NCBI RefSeq assembly: GCF_012432095.1
Contig: NC_081161.1
Location: 13,136,130-13,200,129 of the forward strand
Source: Onychostoma macrolepis
Taxonomy: Eukaryota > Chordata > Actinopteri > Cypriniformes > Cyprinidae
Length of the DNA stretch: 64,000 nucleotides
Direction: 5' to 3'
The notes under the pieces are model-generated. The model made no database searches. It saw only the letters and a list, made by a program, of their open reading frames with translations, and was not told where the DNA came from. The translations under genes were made by a program, and so were the position numbers. This document shows, one piece after another, positions 63,393 through 64,000 of this stretch; the stretch's first letter is position 1; each line of letters starts with the position of its first letter.

Positions 63393-64000
63393 AGATGAAC
63401 CCGTAAAATGCAAATGTTATACAATAAGAAACCTCTATAATTAAAACTGATTTTGATATTCTTTCATTTATTGGATGGGCTAGCACATCGACTGCAATGC
63501 ATGCAGCTCATATTTTTTAACAATGCTAAAAACTGTAGATCCCTGGACATTATAGGACATCTTTACTGATCAGCAGTTTCAATATGGTTAGGGGTAAGTG
63601 CAGATGTGGGCATTAAGGATAAGCACAAGTATGCATCCATTTATGATTTTAATAAATGTAATTATATACACTGATAGTGTTATTATTGCATGCTGTTTTA
63701 AAATATACTCATGACCGTAGCCAGGCTTTGAAAATGAGTGAGGTCCGGGGGGTACTGGGTGTGAAAGAATTGTGCTATAATAACCCCTAAAAATACAACT
63801 CATTATATACACTATAATCACTTTAAAAGAGACAGGCATGTAGATGTTTGTGATTTGTGAAAGAATTTCTCTATTTTAAAGGGATGATCATTTTTAAATC
63901 ATACCCTATTTACTGCATCAAAATTTGTTAGTACTTTACTATGTTTTCTATATATGTTTTCTATACTAGTTTTCATTAATAATCAATAATAGTGCTCCTA
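63393..64000. other. No identifiable feature
   Basis: A+T-rich to the window end; the GAGGTCCGGGGGGTACTGGG patch near 63740 is unexplained. Confidence 0.45.

Overview
This window reads as intergenic repeat DNA from a teleost fish, most likely a cyprinid (zebrafish/carp-like). That is an inference from the transposon families present, from the A+T-rich, microsatellite-rich background, and from the absence of any recognisable single-copy host gene. Every protein-coding trace I can name belongs to a mobile element, and most copies are broken. I see no rRNA, CRISPR or convincing tRNA gene.

Layout. 0-3.4 kb: an L2-type LINE fragment (minus), a piece of piggyBac-like DNA and a minus-strand DIRS retroelement with gag and RNase H. 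3.4-5.8 kb: a repeat-built element with a ~93-bp (31-codon) array; diverged inverted copies lie at 39.8-43.2 kb. 5.8-7.5 kb: a Tc1-like transposase relic and a Rex1/Babar-like LINE (minus). 7.6-12.5 kb: a 4.9-kb DNA transposon with CACTC...GAGTG ends that split an older MITE; it carries decayed exons and two nested TA-flanked elements. 13.1-20.45 kb: a piggyBac-like element holding a solo LTR and a complete-ended DIRS element (ITRs plus internal complementary region, gag, RT, RNase H, tyrosine recombinase); the DIRS is itself interrupted by a 1,047-bp ISL2EU-like transposon with THAP and SWIM/YqaJ-type first exons.

20.45-26.9 kb: Tc1/IS630-type DNA, including a 2,468-bp terminus-to-terminus element with a three-exon DD35E transposase, plus several TA-flanked MITEs and DIRS-type inverted arms. 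28.3-32.4 kb: a second DIRS element interrupted at TTAA by a 1.87-kb piggyBac-like element. 33-34.4 kb: a hAT element with an 8-bp TSD. 36.3-37.9 kb: L2 and DIRS-gag fragments. 38-39.6 kb: CACTG-terminal elements. 45.33-53.99 kb: a hAT-like insertion bounded by a perfect 8-bp TSD, loaded with a Rex1/Babar-like LINE, a solo LTR and MITEs. 54.6-57.8 kb: a second large hAT (8-bp TSD) with an L2 LINE inside. 58-64 kb: an L2 relic, a hAT MITE, a Tc1 relic, a solo LTR and small MITEs.

The genes do not form a pathway; the biology here is successive transposition. Insertion order can be read from target-site duplications and from split host elements. The most informative copies are the DIRS element with its internal complementary region, the ISL2EU-like element with convergent first exons, the CACTC element with its reconstructable empty site, and the two large hAT insertions. 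Clade names come from protein motifs and termini recalled from memory; no database search was possible.
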